In this document: in pieces, positions 51,343 to 59,512 of the stretch
Numbering within the stretch: the stretch's first letter is position 1
Layout of the letters: each line of letters starts with the position of its first letter
NCBI GenBank assembly: GCA_900169975.1
Contig: LT827124.1
Span: 62,001-126,000 of the forward strand
Length of the DNA: 64,000 bases
From: Pseudoflavonifractor sp. Marseille-P3106
GTDB lineage: Bacteria; Bacillota; Clostridia; Oscillospirales; Oscillospiraceae
Direction of reading: 5' to 3'
Translations under genes and position numbers: made by a program
Notes under the pieces: generated by a model
The model's database searches: none
The model's input: only the letters and a program-made list of their open reading frames with translations
What the model was told of the DNA's origin: nothing

Positions 51343-52182
51343 CTAAAAGGCGGCGACCACGCCGCCGTCGTTGGCGTAGACGGTTGTGACTCCCCGGGCG
51401 TCTGTGATGAGAACATCACGAAAGCGGCAGGATTTCATCACCAGTTCCCGCACATAGAAGGCCCGTTCCGGGTTGTTGCAGTGAACCAGGTAAAGGGTGC
51501 GCCCCACATGCCCCGGGTCGGCCGCCATCAGAGAGACCATCTTGGACAGTGCCTGCTTCACGGACAGCGCCTGCCCCACCTTTTTGATCTCGCCCTCGTG
51601 GGTGGCTCCCATCAGAAGCTTGATCCGCAGTGTCTCGGTCACCAGGGACAGCAGCCCGGCCAGGCGGCCGTTTTTCCGCAGGTGATCAAGATCCTCCAGC
51701 ACAAAGTAGGTGGTCATGGAGGCAATAAAACGGGTGGTCTGATCCACCACGGTGGCGAAATCCAGACCCCCGCCGGCCAATTCCAGGAGCTTCATGGCAA
51801 CAGCCACTTCGCCGGAGGCGGCGGAACAGGAGTTGAAGATGTGAATATGAGTCTCCGGGTGTTCTTCCAGATAAAGCGCCCGGGCCTGGGCCGCCGAATT
51901 GTGGGATCCGGAGAGAAGCGCGGAGAGCGTGACAACATAGATATCGCCGCCCTCGCACTGGTCGAAGGCATCCAGATACTGGGCAGGGGAGGGGCAGGCG
52001 GTCTTGGGCGGCTCCTTGTTTTCCCGCATGAGCCACAGAAGGTGGGTCTGATCGAAGGTGTCGTCATCCACAATGTCCTCCCCCCCCAGAGTCAGAGTGA
52101 GGGGGACCCGCAGGAAAGACCCCTGACGGAACTGGGCGGAGGTCAGATCGCAGCAGCTGTCCACAACAATTTTAAAACTCAT
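51343..52182 (-). CDS. DegV family fatty-acid-binding protein
   Basis: Cytoplasmic protein of about 279 residues of the DegV/FakB family, which binds a fatty acid and in the FakAB system presents it for phosphorylation. Typical segments are KIVVDSCCDLTSAQ at the start, TACPSPAQYLDAF, VTLSALLSGSHNSAA and FVLEDLDHLRKNGRL. I chose ATG 52182, which has GGAG upstream, over the ATG at 52197. The gene is monocistronic; a possible promoter (TTTACT-N17-TACAAT on the minus strand near 52230) lies upstream. No fakA is in the window. Confidence 0.92.
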   Translation of the reverse strand: MSFKIVVDSCCDLTSAQFRQGSFLRVPLTLTLGGEDIVDDDTFDQTHLLWLMRENKEPPKTACPSPAQYLDAFDQCEGGDIYVVTLSALLSGSHNSAAQARALYLEEHPETHIHIFNSCSAASGEVAVAMKLLELAGGGLDFATVVDQTTRFIASMTTYFVLEDLDHLRKNGRLAGLLSLVTETLRIKLLMGATHEGEIKKVGQALSVKQALSKMVSLMAADPGHVGRTLYLVHCNNPERAFYVRELVMKSCRFRDVLITDARGVTTVYANDGGVVAAF

Positions 52183-52279
52183 AGTTGCAATCTCCAAAAG
52201 TGGTTTTTAAAATTACATTCCTGCCGGTATTGTATCATGGTGAAGAAAAAAAGTAAAGAGGCGAGATGGAAGGGGAGCG

Positions 52280-53032
52280 TTAAAAATCTTCCGGGTATTC
52301 TGCTTTCAGCTCCTCCATCAGCTTGCGGTCGGTTTTGGAGGAGAGGTCCAGCTTTTCGTACATGTCGCTCCGGCGGCGTTTGGTGCGGAGAATGGCCTGC
52401 TTGCGCCGCCATTTGGCGATGAGGGCGTGATTGCCGGAGAGGAGGATGGCGGGGACCTTTTTGCCGTGCCACTCCTCAGGGCGGGAGTACTGGGGATATT
52501 CCAGCAGGCCGTTCCAGTGGCTCTCGTTTTCAAAGCACTCGGGATCGGGAAGCACACCGGGGATCAGGCGGCTCACCGCGTCGGCCACCGCCATGGCCGG
52601 GATCTCGCCTCCGGTGAGGACGAAGTCTCCCAGGGAGAGCTCTTCATCCACACACTCCTCGATAAACCGTTCGTCAATCCCCTCATAGTGACCGCAGACC
52701 AGGATCAGATGATCGTATTCCGCAGCCAGGCGTTTGGCATCGGCCTGACAGAAGGTGTGCCCGGCGGGGGAGAAGTAGATGGTGTGCCCCGGACCAAGGG
52801 TGTCCACCACGTGCTTCCAGCACTGGTAGAGGGGATCGGCCTGCATCACGGCGCCCCGCCCGCCGCCGTATGGATAGTCGTCCACCTGTTTTTGCTTGTT
52901 CAGGGTGTAGGTGCGGATTTGATGCGTTTCGATGCGGAGATAGTCCCGTTCCTGCGCCCGGCCCAGAATGGACTCGGAGAGCACGTCGCCCACCGTCTCG
53001 TCAAACAGGGTCAAGATGTCGATCCGATACAT
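52280..53032 (-). CDS. trmD: tRNA (guanine-N1-)-methyltransferase
   Basis: SPOUT methyltransferase of 250 residues making m1G37 in tRNAs, using S-adenosylmethionine. The trefoil-knot region is seen in LILVCGHYEGIDERF and LSLGDFVLTGGEIPAMAVADAVSRL, both TrmD signatures. The linker and C-terminal tRNA-binding region follow (NALIAKWRRKQ). Start overlaps the rimM stop by one base (TGATG). Last gene of ylxM-ffh-rpsP-khpA-rimM-trmD. Confidence 0.96.
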   Translation of the reverse strand: MYRIDILTLFDETVGDVLSESILGRAQERDYLRIETHQIRTYTLNKQKQVDDYPYGGGRGAVMQADPLYQCWKHVVDTLGPGHTIYFSPAGHTFCQADAKRLAAEYDHLILVCGHYEGIDERFIEECVDEELSLGDFVLTGGEIPAMAVADAVSRLIPGVLPDPECFENESHWNGLLEYPQYSRPEEWHGKKVPAILLSGNHALIAKWRRKQAILRTKRRRSDMYEKLDLSSKTDRKLMEELKAEYPEDF

Positions 53033-53529
53033 CAGCTGTCCATCCCTTCGATCAGCGTTACCCGGACGCAGCCTGCATCCACATCGATTTCCTTGACGAA
53101 GGCATCCACGGCGGGGATCATATATTCTTTTCCCCCGCCCCGCACCACATATACCTCGTGGGAGGGCGGCGTGAGGATGTCCTGAATCATTCCAAGCTCC
53201 GCGCCGGTGGCGGCGTCCAGCACGGTGAGGCCCATGAGGTCTGCCAGAAAGTGGCGTCCCTCGGGGAGCTTCACGCCGGTGCGGTCGATGGAGAGAACCT
53301 TTCCCTTGAGGCGCATGGCCGCCTCCACGCTGTCCACACCCTCCAGGGCGGCCAGCACCATGGTTTTGTGGGGCCGGGCGCCCAGCAGGCGGACCGGTTT
53401 GCCGTCCAGATAGACGGTGTCGAACCCGCAGAGGAACTCGGGCCCGTCTCCCCAGGGCAGGATCTTGACCTCACCCCGGACGCCGTGGGTGTTGACGATC
53501 TCCCCGGCCTCTAAAAATCGCTGCTTCAT
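53032..53529 (-). CDS. rimM: ribosome maturation factor RimM
   Basis: 30S assembly factor of 165 residues. The N-terminal RimM domain begins FLEAGEIVNTHGVRGEVKI, a clear family signature, and a C-terminal PRC-barrel domain contains VVRGGGKEYMIPAV. RimM binds ribosomal protein S19 and the head of the 30S subunit. GAAGGAGAG precedes the ATG. A terminator between khpA and rimM probably lowers expression of rimM and trmD relative to rpsP. Confidence 0.95.
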   Translation of the reverse strand: MKQRFLEAGEIVNTHGVRGEVKILPWGDGPEFLCGFDTVYLDGKPVRLLGARPHKTMVLAALEGVDSVEAAMRLKGKVLSIDRTGVKLPEGRHFLADLMGLTVLDAATGAELGMIQDILTPPSHEVYVVRGGGKEYMIPAVDAFVKEIDVDAGCVRVTLIEGMDS

Positions 53530-53551
53530 TGCTGACTCTCCTTCGTATATG

Positions 53552-53579
53552 AAAAAACGGCGGGTACCAAGACCCGCCG
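53552..53579 (-). terminator. internal terminator between khpA and rimM
   Basis: 8-bp GC-rich stem (53558-53565 with 53572-53579) directly behind the khpA stop, followed on the minus strand by six Ts (53552-53557). It lies inside the operon and is best seen as a partial terminator. Confidence 0.8.
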
Positions 53580-53583
53580 CTTC

Positions 53584-53814
53584 TCAATCGGTGATTTCCA
53601 CGGAGACCCGGGTCCCCTGGCGCTGACCCGCAGAGCGCATAAGCACACGGATCCACTTGGCGATCCGGCCCTGACGGCCGATCACCTTGCCCATGTCCTC
53701 AGAGGCGACCCGCAGTTCCAGCGCTGTCTCGCCGTCGCCGATGTGCTCGGTGACCGATACCTGATCGGGGTGGTCCACCAGGTTTTTGGCGACATAAGTG
53801 AGGAGCTCTTTCAT
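53584..53814 (-). CDS. khpA: KH-domain RNA-binding protein KhpA
   Basis: 76-residue RNA-binding protein (YlqC/KhpA) with a single KH domain; the GxxG-type loop is in VIGRQGRIAKWIRVLM. KhpA works with KhpB in Firmicutes and affects cell division and small-RNA biology. Location between rpsP and rimM is the conserved one. AGGATG-type site lies upstream of ATG 53814. Normal length. Confidence 0.94.
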   Translation of the reverse strand: MKELLTYVAKNLVDHPDQVSVTEHIGDGETALELRVASEDMGKVIGRQGRIAKWIRVLMRSAGQRQGTRVSVEITD

Positions 53815-53831
53815 TTGGACATCCTCCCCGA

Positions 53832-54071
53832 TTAGATGGCGCCGGCTTTTTTCAGCAGAGCCTTGACGGTCTCGGTGGGCTGAGCGCCGGTCTTGATCCA
53901 GGCCTGGGCGCGCTCGGCGTCCACCTTCAGGACCACGGGCTCCGCCACGGGGTCATAGGTGCCGATCTCCTCGATGAAACGGCCGTCCCGGGGATAACGG
54001 GAATCAGCCACCACGATGCGGTAGAAGGGGGCCTTCTTAGCGCCCATACGGCGCAGACGGATTTTAACCAT
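53832..54071 (-). CDS. rpsP: 30S ribosomal protein S16
   Basis: Ribosomal protein S16, 79 residues, starting [20 protein letters not shown], the family signature, and containing [18 protein letters not shown]. Structural component of the 30S subunit body. GGAGGTG precedes the ATG. It lies in the conserved ffh-rpsP-khpA order. Confidence 0.98.
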   Translation of the reverse strand: MVKIRLRRMGAKKAPFYRIVVADSRYPRDGRFIEEIGTYDPVAEPVVLKVDAERAQAWIKTGAQPTETVKALLKKAGAI

Positions 54072-54140
54072 GTTATTTTCACCTCCATAAGAAATATCAT
54101 TGGAATATCTGGAAACGCCAAAAGACGCTTGCCAACAAAA

Positions 54141-55508
54141 TCAGAAGGGGAAGCCTTTCCCCATGCCCATTCCGCCCATGCCGCCGAGGCGGCCCTTTTT
54201 GGCCAGTTTCTTCATGCGCCCGCCGGTCATCTGCCGGGTCATCTGCCGCATGGCCTCAAACTGCTTGAGCAGCCGGTTCACATCCACCACCTGCACGCCC
54301 GCGCCCGCGGCAATGCGCTTTTTGCGGCTGTTATTCAGGATGGAGGGCTCCTCCCGCTCCGCGGCGGTCATGGAGAGGATGATGGCCTCGGTGCGGCCCA
54401 GGGCCGACCCGTCTATGCTGGCCCCCTCCAGGGCCTTGGCGTCCACGCCGGGGAGCATCCCGGCAATGTCGCTGAGAGAGCCCATATTCTTCACCTGGAC
54501 CAGCTGATCGTAAAAGTCGGCCAGGGTGAATTTGTTCTTGCGGAGTTTCTGCTCCAGCTCCTGCGCCTTTTTCAGATCGAAGTTCTGCTGGGCCTTTTCG
54601 ATGAGGGAGAGCATATCGCCCATGCCCAGGATCCGGGAAGCCATCCGGTCGGGGTGGAACACATCAACCTGATCCAGCTTCTCTCCCATGCCCACAAACT
54701 TGATGGGCTTTCCGGTCACGGCCCGGATGGAGAGAGCCGCGCCGCCTCGGGCGTCGCCGTCCAGCTTGGTGAGCATCACGCCGGTGAGGTCCAGCGCTTC
54801 GTCGAAGTTCTTCGCGGCGTTCACTGCGTCCTGACCGATCATGGCGTCCACCACCAGCAGGATCTCGTGGGGGGAGACGGCATCCTTGATGTTCTGGAGC
54901 TCCAGCATCAGGGCCTCATCCACATGGAGCCGGCCGGCGGTGTCCAGAAACACCATGTCGTTGCCGTGCTTTTTGGCGTGCTCCACTGCCGCTTTTGCAA
55001 TGTCCACCGGGTCGATCTGCCCCATCTGGAACACGGGGATGTCCAGCTGTTTCCCCACCACCTCCAACTGCTCGATGGCAGCGGGGCGGTAGACGTCGCA
55101 GGCGGCCAGCAGAGGACGTTTCCCCTGCTTTTTCATCAAACCGGCCAGCTTGGCACCGTTGGTGGTCTTGCCGGCGCCCTGGAGGCCCACCAGCATCACC
55201 ACCGTGGGCGGCTTGGAGGAGATGGTCAGCTTGGCGTCCTCACCGCCCATGAGGGCAGTGAGCTCCTCGTTGACGATCTTGACGATCATCTGGGCGGGGG
55301 TCAGGCTTTCCAGCACGTCGCTGCCCACGGCCCGCTCCGAGACCTTGGACACAAAATCCTTGACCACCTTATAGCTCACGTCGGCTTCCAGCAGGGCCAT
55401 CCGGATCTCCCGCATGGCCTCCTTGACGTCGGCCTCGGTGAGACGGCCCTTGCCGCGGAGCTTCTTAAAGGCGTTGGACAGTTTTTCGGTCAGTCCCTCA
55501 AAAGCCAT
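54141..55508 (-). CDS. ffh: signal recognition particle protein Ffh
   Basis: SRP54 GTPase of 455 residues that binds signal sequences and SRP RNA and targets ribosomes to the membrane. The N domain is followed by the G domain with P-loop GLQGAGKTTNGAKLA, DTAGRLHVDE and TKLDGDARGG, then the methionine-rich M domain (about 320-440) with the RNA-binding SILNNSRKKRIAAGAG region. The C-terminus is Gly/Met-rich (LGGMGGMGMGKGF). It starts four bases after the ylxM stop. Confidence 0.97.
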   Translation of the reverse strand: MAFEGLTEKLSNAFKKLRGKGRLTEADVKEAMREIRMALLEADVSYKVVKDFVSKVSERAVGSDVLESLTPAQMIVKIVNEELTALMGGEDAKLTISSKPPTVVMLVGLQGAGKTTNGAKLAGLMKKQGKRPLLAACDVYRPAAIEQLEVVGKQLDIPVFQMGQIDPVDIAKAAVEHAKKHGNDMVFLDTAGRLHVDEALMLELQNIKDAVSPHEILLVVDAMIGQDAVNAAKNFDEALDLTGVMLTKLDGDARGGAALSIRAVTGKPIKFVGMGEKLDQVDVFHPDRMASRILGMGDMLSLIEKAQQNFDLKKAQELEQKLRKNKFTLADFYDQLVQVKNMGSLSDIAGMLPGVDAKALEGASIDGSALGRTEAIILSMTAAEREEPSILNNSRKKRIAAGAGVQVVDVNRLLKQFEAMRQMTRQMTGGRMKKLAKKGRLGGMGGMGMGKGFPF

Positions 55509-55512
55509 GGGC

Positions 55513-55881
55513 TCACTCCTGCTTCAGCTTGTCCAGTACGGCCTTCACCCGGGTGGTGAGGGCCTCGATCTCTTCGTCCTGTCCCACTGCGTCATTGCGG
55601 CGGGCAATGGCTTCCACGTCGGCAAGGACCTCCTTGAGCTGGTCCTGCATGAGATGGAAGCGGCGAATGATCCCGGTCTTATCCTCCAGCTCCGTGAGCG
55701 TGGCTTCCGCTCGGACGATGACGTCCCGGACGCCCTGACGGGAAATGCCGTAGTTTTCCGCGATCTCGGAGAGGGAGAGATCCTCGTTGTAGTAAAGGTC
55801 GTAGAACTCTTTCTGGCGGTCAGTGAGAATGTCGCCATAGAAGTCGTATAAAAGCGCCATGCGGTATGCCTGGTTTTTCAC
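55513..55881 (-). CDS. ylxM: YlxM-type helix-turn-helix protein (UPF0122)
   Basis: 122-residue protein with a sigma-70 region 4-like HTH: MALLYDFYGDILTDRQKEF and the recognition part LSEIAENYGISRQGVRDVI. YlxM stimulates SRP function in streptococci, and the gene normally precedes ffh. The C-terminal half is a coiled-coil-like region. Translation starts at GTG 55881, with AGGAGGTGG 7 bases upstream. An inverted repeat in the 5' leader (55901-55922) could be its own binding site. Confidence 0.93.
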   Translation of the reverse strand: MKNQAYRMALLYDFYGDILTDRQKEFYDLYYNEDLSLSEIAENYGISRQGVRDVIVRAEATLTELEDKTGIIRRFHLMQDQLKEVLADVEAIARRNDAVGQDEEIEALTTRVKAVLDKLKQE

Positions 55882-55900
55882 GCTGAGCCACCTCCTAAAA

Positions 55901-55922
55901 TGTAAAGTCCATTAGCTTTACA
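55901..55922. promoter_or_regulatory. inverted repeat in the ylxM operon leader
   Basis: TGTAAAG (55901-55907) and CTTTACA (55916-55922) are perfect arms 8 bases apart, between the start point and the ylxM ribosome-binding site. It could be an operator or a leader hairpin. The binding factor is unknown; YlxM is one candidate. Confidence 0.5.
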
Positions 55923-55930
55923 ACGCTATT

Positions 55931-55959
55931 ATCATACAATATTTTGACCTGGTTGTCAA
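55931..55959 (-). promoter_or_regulatory. promoter of the ylxM-ffh-rpsP operon
   Basis: Minus-strand TTGACA (55954-55959), 17 bases, TATGAT (55931-55936). Confidence 0.9.
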
Positions 55960-56010
55960 GGGAAAATCCCTGCAGGGCGGCATTTTTCTTCTGCCGGGCG
56001 GGGAGCATGC

Positions 56011-57102
56011 TCAGTCCGCAGTGCCGGAACGGCCGGAAAGAGGCGGGATGGCCCCGATCACAGACAAAAAGTCGCCGATGGAAAACCGGGTGCAAAAAGC
56101 GTCCTGGAGCAGATCCAGGTTCCCGGCGGAGTGTTCCGTCTCCAGGCAGAAACGGCGCAGAAGATCAGGAAAGGAGCCTCCGCCGTCTTGGGAAGCGGAC
56201 AGCAGACAGACAGAGGCGGTGGCAAATACGACAAACTCGCCCCAGGAGAGTGCGTCACCGTCCCAGACCGCCCGCAGCCAGTGGCGGTAGAGGAAGTAGA
56301 CGGCTGCCCGCTCTGCCAGGCGCTCCGGCGGTCCCTGAGCGGGCAGTGTCCCGGCAGAGAGCCGGTGGGCGGCCTCCGAGAGCAGATCGGTCCAGTCTTG
56401 GCGGAGGTGTTCCTGTTCCATCAAAAGAGTCAGGCAACAGTCGGCTCCTCCACACCCTGGCCGCAGCGGAGGCAGAGACTCTGGGGGGGTCTCCTCATAA
56501 AGGGCACAAAGTGCTTGAACCTCTTCCGGTGCCCCATTGTCGAGAAGGAGCTGGAGCTCATTGGAGAAGAGCAGGAGCAGCTCCAGCCGGCGCTCCAGCG
56601 GCAGACTCCGTCTGCGGAGCAGGCGAAGGGCAGTCTCCCGGGCGGCGAGCAGAGGCGCCAACAGCGGGGGCGCCTCTTCCGCGGGGATCTCCGGTGTGGA
56701 CTGAGCGAGCAGCGTGAGATCCTCCGCCAGCACCAGCCGGGCCGCCTCCGGGCAGGAGGCGCAAAGACCCGCTTCCCGCAGAGGACCGTAATCATTGAAA
56801 AAACGGGGGTGGGTGCGGCAGATGAGGCCGGTGTGCGATTCGCCCAGCTCCTTCTGGATGCGGCAGAGCCCGTCCTCGTCTAAAAAAGGACAGAATCGTC
56901 CCTTGAGGGGGAAGCATAACACCCCCTCTTCGTCCTGCCTCAGCGCGCGGCGCAGCTGTACCCCGAGCGGTCCCGGGAGCGTGGCATACTCGGCGGCGGT
57001 GTCGCTGTCGATGGGAACTTCCCAATCGGCGCAGCAGGTGTGGGGGCAGTTTCCAGCCAGACAGTGAAAGGCGGAAAAACAGGATGGAATGTGCAGATCC
57101 AT
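56011..57102 (-). CDS. FliB-like lysine-N-methylase / cysteine-cluster protein
   Basis: Protein of about 363 residues resembling FliB, the enzyme that methylates flagellin lysines in Salmonella. The N-terminal part has the Cys-rich pattern of that family: CLAGNCPHTCCADW, then GRFCPFLDEDGLCRI, ICRTHPRF and CASCPEAARL, which probably bind an iron-sulfur or metal centre. I use ATG 57102, with AAAGGAGC upstream, over ATG 57126. No flagellar genes are in the window, and FliB-like proteins occur in non-flagellated Clostridia, so the true substrate is open. Confidence 0.85.
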   Translation of the reverse strand: MDLHIPSCFSAFHCLAGNCPHTCCADWEVPIDSDTAAEYATLPGPLGVQLRRALRQDEEGVLCFPLKGRFCPFLDEDGLCRIQKELGESHTGLICRTHPRFFNDYGPLREAGLCASCPEAARLVLAEDLTLLAQSTPEIPAEEAPPLLAPLLAARETALRLLRRRSLPLERRLELLLLFSNELQLLLDNGAPEEVQALCALYEETPPESLPPLRPGCGGADCCLTLLMEQEHLRQDWTDLLSEAAHRLSAGTLPAQGPPERLAERAAVYFLYRHWLRAVWDGDALSWGEFVVFATASVCLLSASQDGGGSFPDLLRRFCLETEHSAGNLDLLQDAFCTRFSIGDFLSVIGAIPPLSGRSGTAD

Positions 57103-57582
57103 GTGGCAGCTCCTTTCTGCCCCCATCAGCAGACGGCAGATTTATTTTATCATAATCCTCACTGGGGAGTTTGACAAGCGCTCTGTCGGAAGATACGTAA
57201 AAACGGTCCTGCGCAGTTTTCCAAATGATACCGAAAAAAAGCCCGCATAGGGAAAAGAAACCTGTGGATACTAAGGATTGTCAATTGAATCGACCGCAGG
57301 AGGAGACAAAATATGAAAGCGACCGGAATCGTGCGGCGGATCGACGAATGAGATATAATAGGGCAAAGTCGGAAACCACTATGAATGGCTGTTGTTTCGC
57401 TGATTTTGTCCAAATTTCAGAACATATTCGCCATATTTGTTGGCTCCGACATTTCGATACTCCATAAAAAAGGGGGGCAGTCATGTCGGAGCGAGCTGGA
57501 AACGCTCACTCCAGGCATAACGCCGAGGGTGGGCGTTTCCTATTCCGGGTTTAATTCTCACGAAAGAAAGAGGGTACATAGA
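57103..57582. other. gene-poor stretch at the edge of a lower-GC island
   Basis: About 480 bases between the fliB-like gene and parA without an intact gene. It contains the 12-residue AbrB/SpoVT-type gene fragment (57313-57351) and an imperfect inverted repeat ahead of parA (GGAAACGC near 57497 and GCGTTTCC near 57533). A 28-codon open frame at 57380-57466 has no ribosome-binding site. Composition shifts to lower GC here and remains lower to the window end. Confidence 0.6.
57313..57351 (+). pseudogene. 5' fragment of an AbrB/MazE/SpoVT-type regulator gene
   Basis: ATG 57313, with AGGAGGAG 9 bases upstream, encodes MKATGIVRRIDE and then a stop. MKATGIVRRID is the invariant start of SpoVT/AbrB-like swapped-hairpin regulators, where the next residues are DLGRVVIPKEIRR. 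Similarity ends at about 57347 inside codon 12, as expected if the gene was cut by insertion of the element on the right. Alternatively it is a decayed copy belonging to the element itself. Confidence 0.7.
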
Positions 57583-58410
57583 ATGGCGATTATTTTGGCG
57601 ATCACAAACTCCAAAGGTGGTGTCGGTAAAACCACAACTTGCGCTAACCTCGGGGCCGCCTTGTCCGCAGCAGGAAAGGCCGTTCTTCTGGTAGACAATG
57701 ATCCCCAAGGCGATCTGACAAAAGTAATGCGCTCTGACCCTAAATCATTGAAATACACGCTTGCAAATCTGATGAATGCAGTGCTGGATGATACCGAGCC
57801 TGAACTCTTTGTAAATAGGGCGGTCATTGAGGGGGCTGGCATTCACTACATCCCGGCAAATTCCAAACTGGCTGGTGTGTCCAGCCGGCTGGTCGCTCTG
57901 CAAATGAGCAGCCGTTACCGCGGCGGAGAGACCGGCGGTACTCCCTGTGAGCTGGTTATGGCTCGTGTCCTGGAGCTTTTCCAGTCGCAGTATGACTACA
58001 TCTTAATTGACTGTGGTCACAGTATGGATCTGCTGACCATCAATGCGCTGGCTGCGGCCCATCAAGCCATTGTCCCCGTGCAGGCCCACTACTTGGCTAT
58101 GGAAGACATGGCTGATACCTTGGAGGTCATTCAGACAATCCGCCAAGGGATTAACCCCAAATTAGCTGTCGGTGGTATTTTGCTGACGATGTACCAAGGG
58201 CGTACCAATCTGTGCCGGGGCATACAGGACGAGATCCAAGCCGACTACGGCAACGCATTTACCGTATTTTCCTCCCCCATTGATTTCTCAATCCGTGTTG
58301 CAGAACATCCCATTGGAGCGGCCAGTATCTTTGCATACGAGCCGAACAACCCCGCTGCAAAGGCTTACTCCGCCGTCGCACAAGAGGTGCTATCCTATGG
58401 CCAGAAATAA
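57583..58410 (+). CDS. ParA-family ATPase
   Basis: Partition/Soj-like ATPase of 275 residues. The deviant Walker A KGGVGKTTTC lies at about residues 11-20, with VLLVDNDPQGDLT and YDYILIDCGHSMD as the other nucleotide-binding motifs. It begins MAIILAITNSKGG; ATG 57583 follows AGAGGGT with 8-base spacing. The next gene, a ParB-like protein, overlaps by 14 bases. Such pairs stabilise plasmids and integrative conjugative elements. Lower GC than the chromosome genes supports a mobile origin. Confidence 0.94.
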   Translation: MAIILAITNSKGGVGKTTTCANLGAALSAAGKAVLLVDNDPQGDLTKVMRSDPKSLKYTLANLMNAVLDDTEPELFVNRAVIEGAGIHYIPANSKLAGVSSRLVALQMSSRYRGGETGGTPCELVMARVLELFQSQYDYILIDCGHSMDLLTINALAAAHQAIVPVQAHYLAMEDMADTLEVIQTIRQGINPKLAVGGILLTMYQGRTNLCRGIQDEIQADYGNAFTVFSSPIDFSIRVAEHPIGAASIFAYEPNNPAAKAYSAVAQEVLSYGQK

Positions 58411-59428
58411 AGTGCAGGACGCACTCCGGCAACGGAAACGAAGTGAAGCGGAGGCGGCGATGGCAAATGGCCCGCCGGAGGAGGGAGCCTACCAATGCTT
58501 TTTCAATCGCGATGATCTCCCCTCTCCTATGGAGGGTGGAACGCTTTGTGATTTTCCGCTGGCCCAGTTGAGTGGTTTTCCCGACCACGAGGAGCATTTC
58601 CCTCTCTATACCGGAGCGCGGCTGGAGGACATGGTGGAGAGCATCAGGCGGCATGGAGTTCAGTCTCCCATTCTGGTCTGGAAAACTGCTGAGGGCACCT
58701 ATATTATAATTAGCGGCCACAATCGGGTCAATGCCTCAAAGATTGCTGGATTGACTACAATCCCAGCCGTTATCCGGACAGACTTAACTCAGGAAACCGC
58801 GGAAGACCTGTTCTATGAGATGAACTTCCGGCAGCGGTCCCTCGCGGATATGCTGTTTTCTCAGAGAGTCCTTTGCATTGCGGCCCACTACAATATGCTC
58901 AAGCGCCAGGGGCGCCGCACGGATCTCCAGACTTTTGAAACAACTTCTCCTGACACTCAGGAAAAGTCCCATACGGATGTAAAAATCGCACAGGAGTATG
59001 AACTGACCAGGGATAAGGTATCCAAGTATTGCCGCTATGCTACATTATACCGTCCGCTGCTTCTGCTGATGAATAGCGGAAAACGACTGGGACAACTGGC
59101 TGCGTATGAAATCAGCTTCGTGGAGGACCATAGCCTTCAGGAGTGCATCTATCAGTTTATTTCGGAAGGGAGTGCCTCTATTTCCACGGCAAAAGGGAAA
59201 AAGCTCCGCGCCGCTTTTGAAGACGGCAAACTGGATGCCTCCCAGATCAAATCCATATTGAGCGGAGGCGGCTTGTCTACCTCAAAGCAACCGGGGCGGC
59301 GCGTTTCTGTCACGCTCCCTCCGGCCTTTGCACCGTACTTCCCGCCCAAGGCCACCACAAAGCAAATCGAAGAAACCATACAAAAAGCCCTGGCTCTGTA
59401 TTTCAAGACCATGGGAAATGCTTCATAG
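58397..59428 (+). CDS. ParB-like partition protein
   Basis: DNA-binding partner of the ParA ATPase, 343 residues. The ParB/Srx-type N-terminal domain (about 75-170) has RLEDMVESIRRHGVQSPILV and the motif ISGHNRVNASKIAG, where Arg/Asn residues contact nucleotide in this family. A central helical region with a HTH-like segment (EYELTRDKVSKYCRYA) follows. Start ATG 58397 lies inside the end of parA. A centromere-like site was not found; the repeat ahead of parA is a candidate. Confidence 0.92.
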   Translation: MARNKVQDALRQRKRSEAEAAMANGPPEEGAYQCFFNRDDLPSPMEGGTLCDFPLAQLSGFPDHEEHFPLYTGARLEDMVESIRRHGVQSPILVWKTAEGTYIIISGHNRVNASKIAGLTTIPAVIRTDLTQETAEDLFYEMNFRQRSLADMLFSQRVLCIAAHYNMLKRQGRRTDLQTFETTSPDTQEKSHTDVKIAQEYELTRDKVSKYCRYATLYRPLLLLMNSGKRLGQLAAYEISFVEDHSLQECIYQFISEGSASISTAKGKKLRAAFEDGKLDASQIKSILSGGGLSTSKQPGRRVSVTLPPAFAPYFPPKATTKQIEETIQKALALYFKTMGNAS

Positions 59429-59444
59429 TCCAGTAAAGCAAATA

Positions 59445-59495
59445 GGCTCGGCACCCCTATCGACCGGGAGTGCCGGGTCTTTCTTTTTACTTTTT
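59445..59495 (+). terminator. possible terminator after parB
   Basis: GC-rich imperfect stem (59445-59456 with 59466-59479) followed by a pyrimidine-rich, T-dominated run to 59495. Confidence 0.5.
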
Positions 59496-59512
59496 ACAGG
59501 AGGCGGTTGCCA

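Noticed and set aside
57380-57466. 28-codon ORF between the AbrB fragment and parA
   Set aside because: No ribosome-binding site, no coupling and no recognisable features.
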